DNA of 64,000 nt, taken from positions 62,001 through 126,000 of the forward strand of contig JAMZAV010000891.1 of the NCBI GenBank assembly GCA_024449915.1, written 5' to 3'. This DNA comes from Sweltsa coloradensis (lineage: Eukaryota > Arthropoda > Insecta > Plecoptera > Chloroperlidae). Below are positions 63,496 to 64,000 of the stretch, piece after piece. Position numbers and translations under genes: made by a program. Numbering within the stretch: the stretch's first letter is position 1; each line of letters opens with the position of its first letter. A model generated the notes under the pieces. The model was not told the origin of the DNA and searched no databases. It worked only from the letters and a program-made list of their open reading frames with translations.

Positions 63496-64000
63496 GTAAA
63501 ATTTTGGTCCATAGCGCCTCTTATGCAGATGTCCGCTAACTCGCGACGAGCGTAAATAATTTGTCATGACAATTAGAACACTTTAAATACTTTTTAAGCC
63601 TTCTGCCAACATTTCTAGAGTGTAATTTACGTCTTTATACATAGTTTGTACCTTATAACTATTTATTTAGTCATTAAAAACTTTCGATGTGGCAGTCAAG
63701 ACGCAAATAAATCTCTACACGCAAGGTAAAACCTCGCGGTTTGAAACGTAAGAAAACTTGCGAGACAAGGCGCAAGCCGTCCCGCAAGTTTGTCTCAAGA
63801 CTACCGATTTGATGGTTTTGAGCGACTTGTCGAAAATTTGCGAATCAAAACGGGAGGTGAGTTGAAACGCAAGTTTCAAGACTTGGCCTCCAGGTGATTA
63901 CAAGAGAGGCTCAGCTCTGGTTGTTAAGCCTCCGCTTGATGTCGGCATGCGGGTGAGCAAGGAAACCGTTAGATTAGCTCACCCTGGCATTGCTGACTAA

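Larger units (their letters stand above)
62156..63893. mobile_element. Inverted-repeat DNA element with GGAGGCCAAGTCTTGAAAC ends
   Basis: The left end CAGGAGGCCAAGTCTTGAAA and the right end GTTTCAAGACTTGGCCTCC are complementary over about 19 bases. Subterminal regions at both ends contain repeated CGACTTG / CAAGTCG words (62178-62245, 63800-63850). No transposase was seen and no target duplication was found, so the boundaries are provisional. SINE and tRNA-like sequences lie inside. Confidence 0.6.

Overview
This is eukaryotic nuclear DNA from an animal, probably an arthropod. It is intron-rich and AT-rich, and most of it is transposable-element sequence. The arthropod guess rests on the only clear host gene. 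Its immunoglobulin (Ig) domains carry four cysteines and a G-x-G-L-x-x-G-E-C-G-V motif that I associate with arthropod Ig proteins. A jockey-type LINE and many hAT and piggyBac relatives fit but do not prove it. The short palindromic word TAGGCCTA recurs throughout. No bacterial operon, rRNA, CRISPR or convincing functional tRNA gene was found.

Layout. 1-10000: half of a palindromic TTAA element, short inverted-repeat elements with tRNA-like cores, a tandem array of tRNA-like units, a tRNA-derived SINE, and a decayed RTE-like LINE on the minus strand interrupted by a jockey-like LINE on the plus strand. 10000-30400: DNA transposons with target-site duplications (hAT-like at 10149, 18092 and 26106; TTAA elements at 15488 and 22444), two inverted copies of a CAGGGCTCG element, more SINEs and LINE tails. 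30400-43000: four exon-like minus-strand blocks (31220-33596), a second piggyBac-like element, and a decayed Tc1/mariner-superfamily transposase with DD82E spacing.

43282-61782 and beyond: a plus-strand gene for a type I membrane protein. A signal-peptide exon is followed by six Ig exons arranged as two D1-D2-D3 triplets, then a Thr/Pro/Ser-rich stalk exon and a transmembrane exon. Every junction is phase 1, so the exons can be duplicated or skipped without a frameshift. The cytoplasmic part lies past the window. The last large intron (about 9.7 kb) is packed with repeats. A 187-bp tandem duplication has doubled the 3' splice site and 5' half of the first D3 exon, and the two D3 exons are nearly identical while D1 and D2 have diverged. 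This gene is the most interesting object in the window.

All calls were made by eye from sequence. Family names rest on remembered motifs; no alignments or searches were run.
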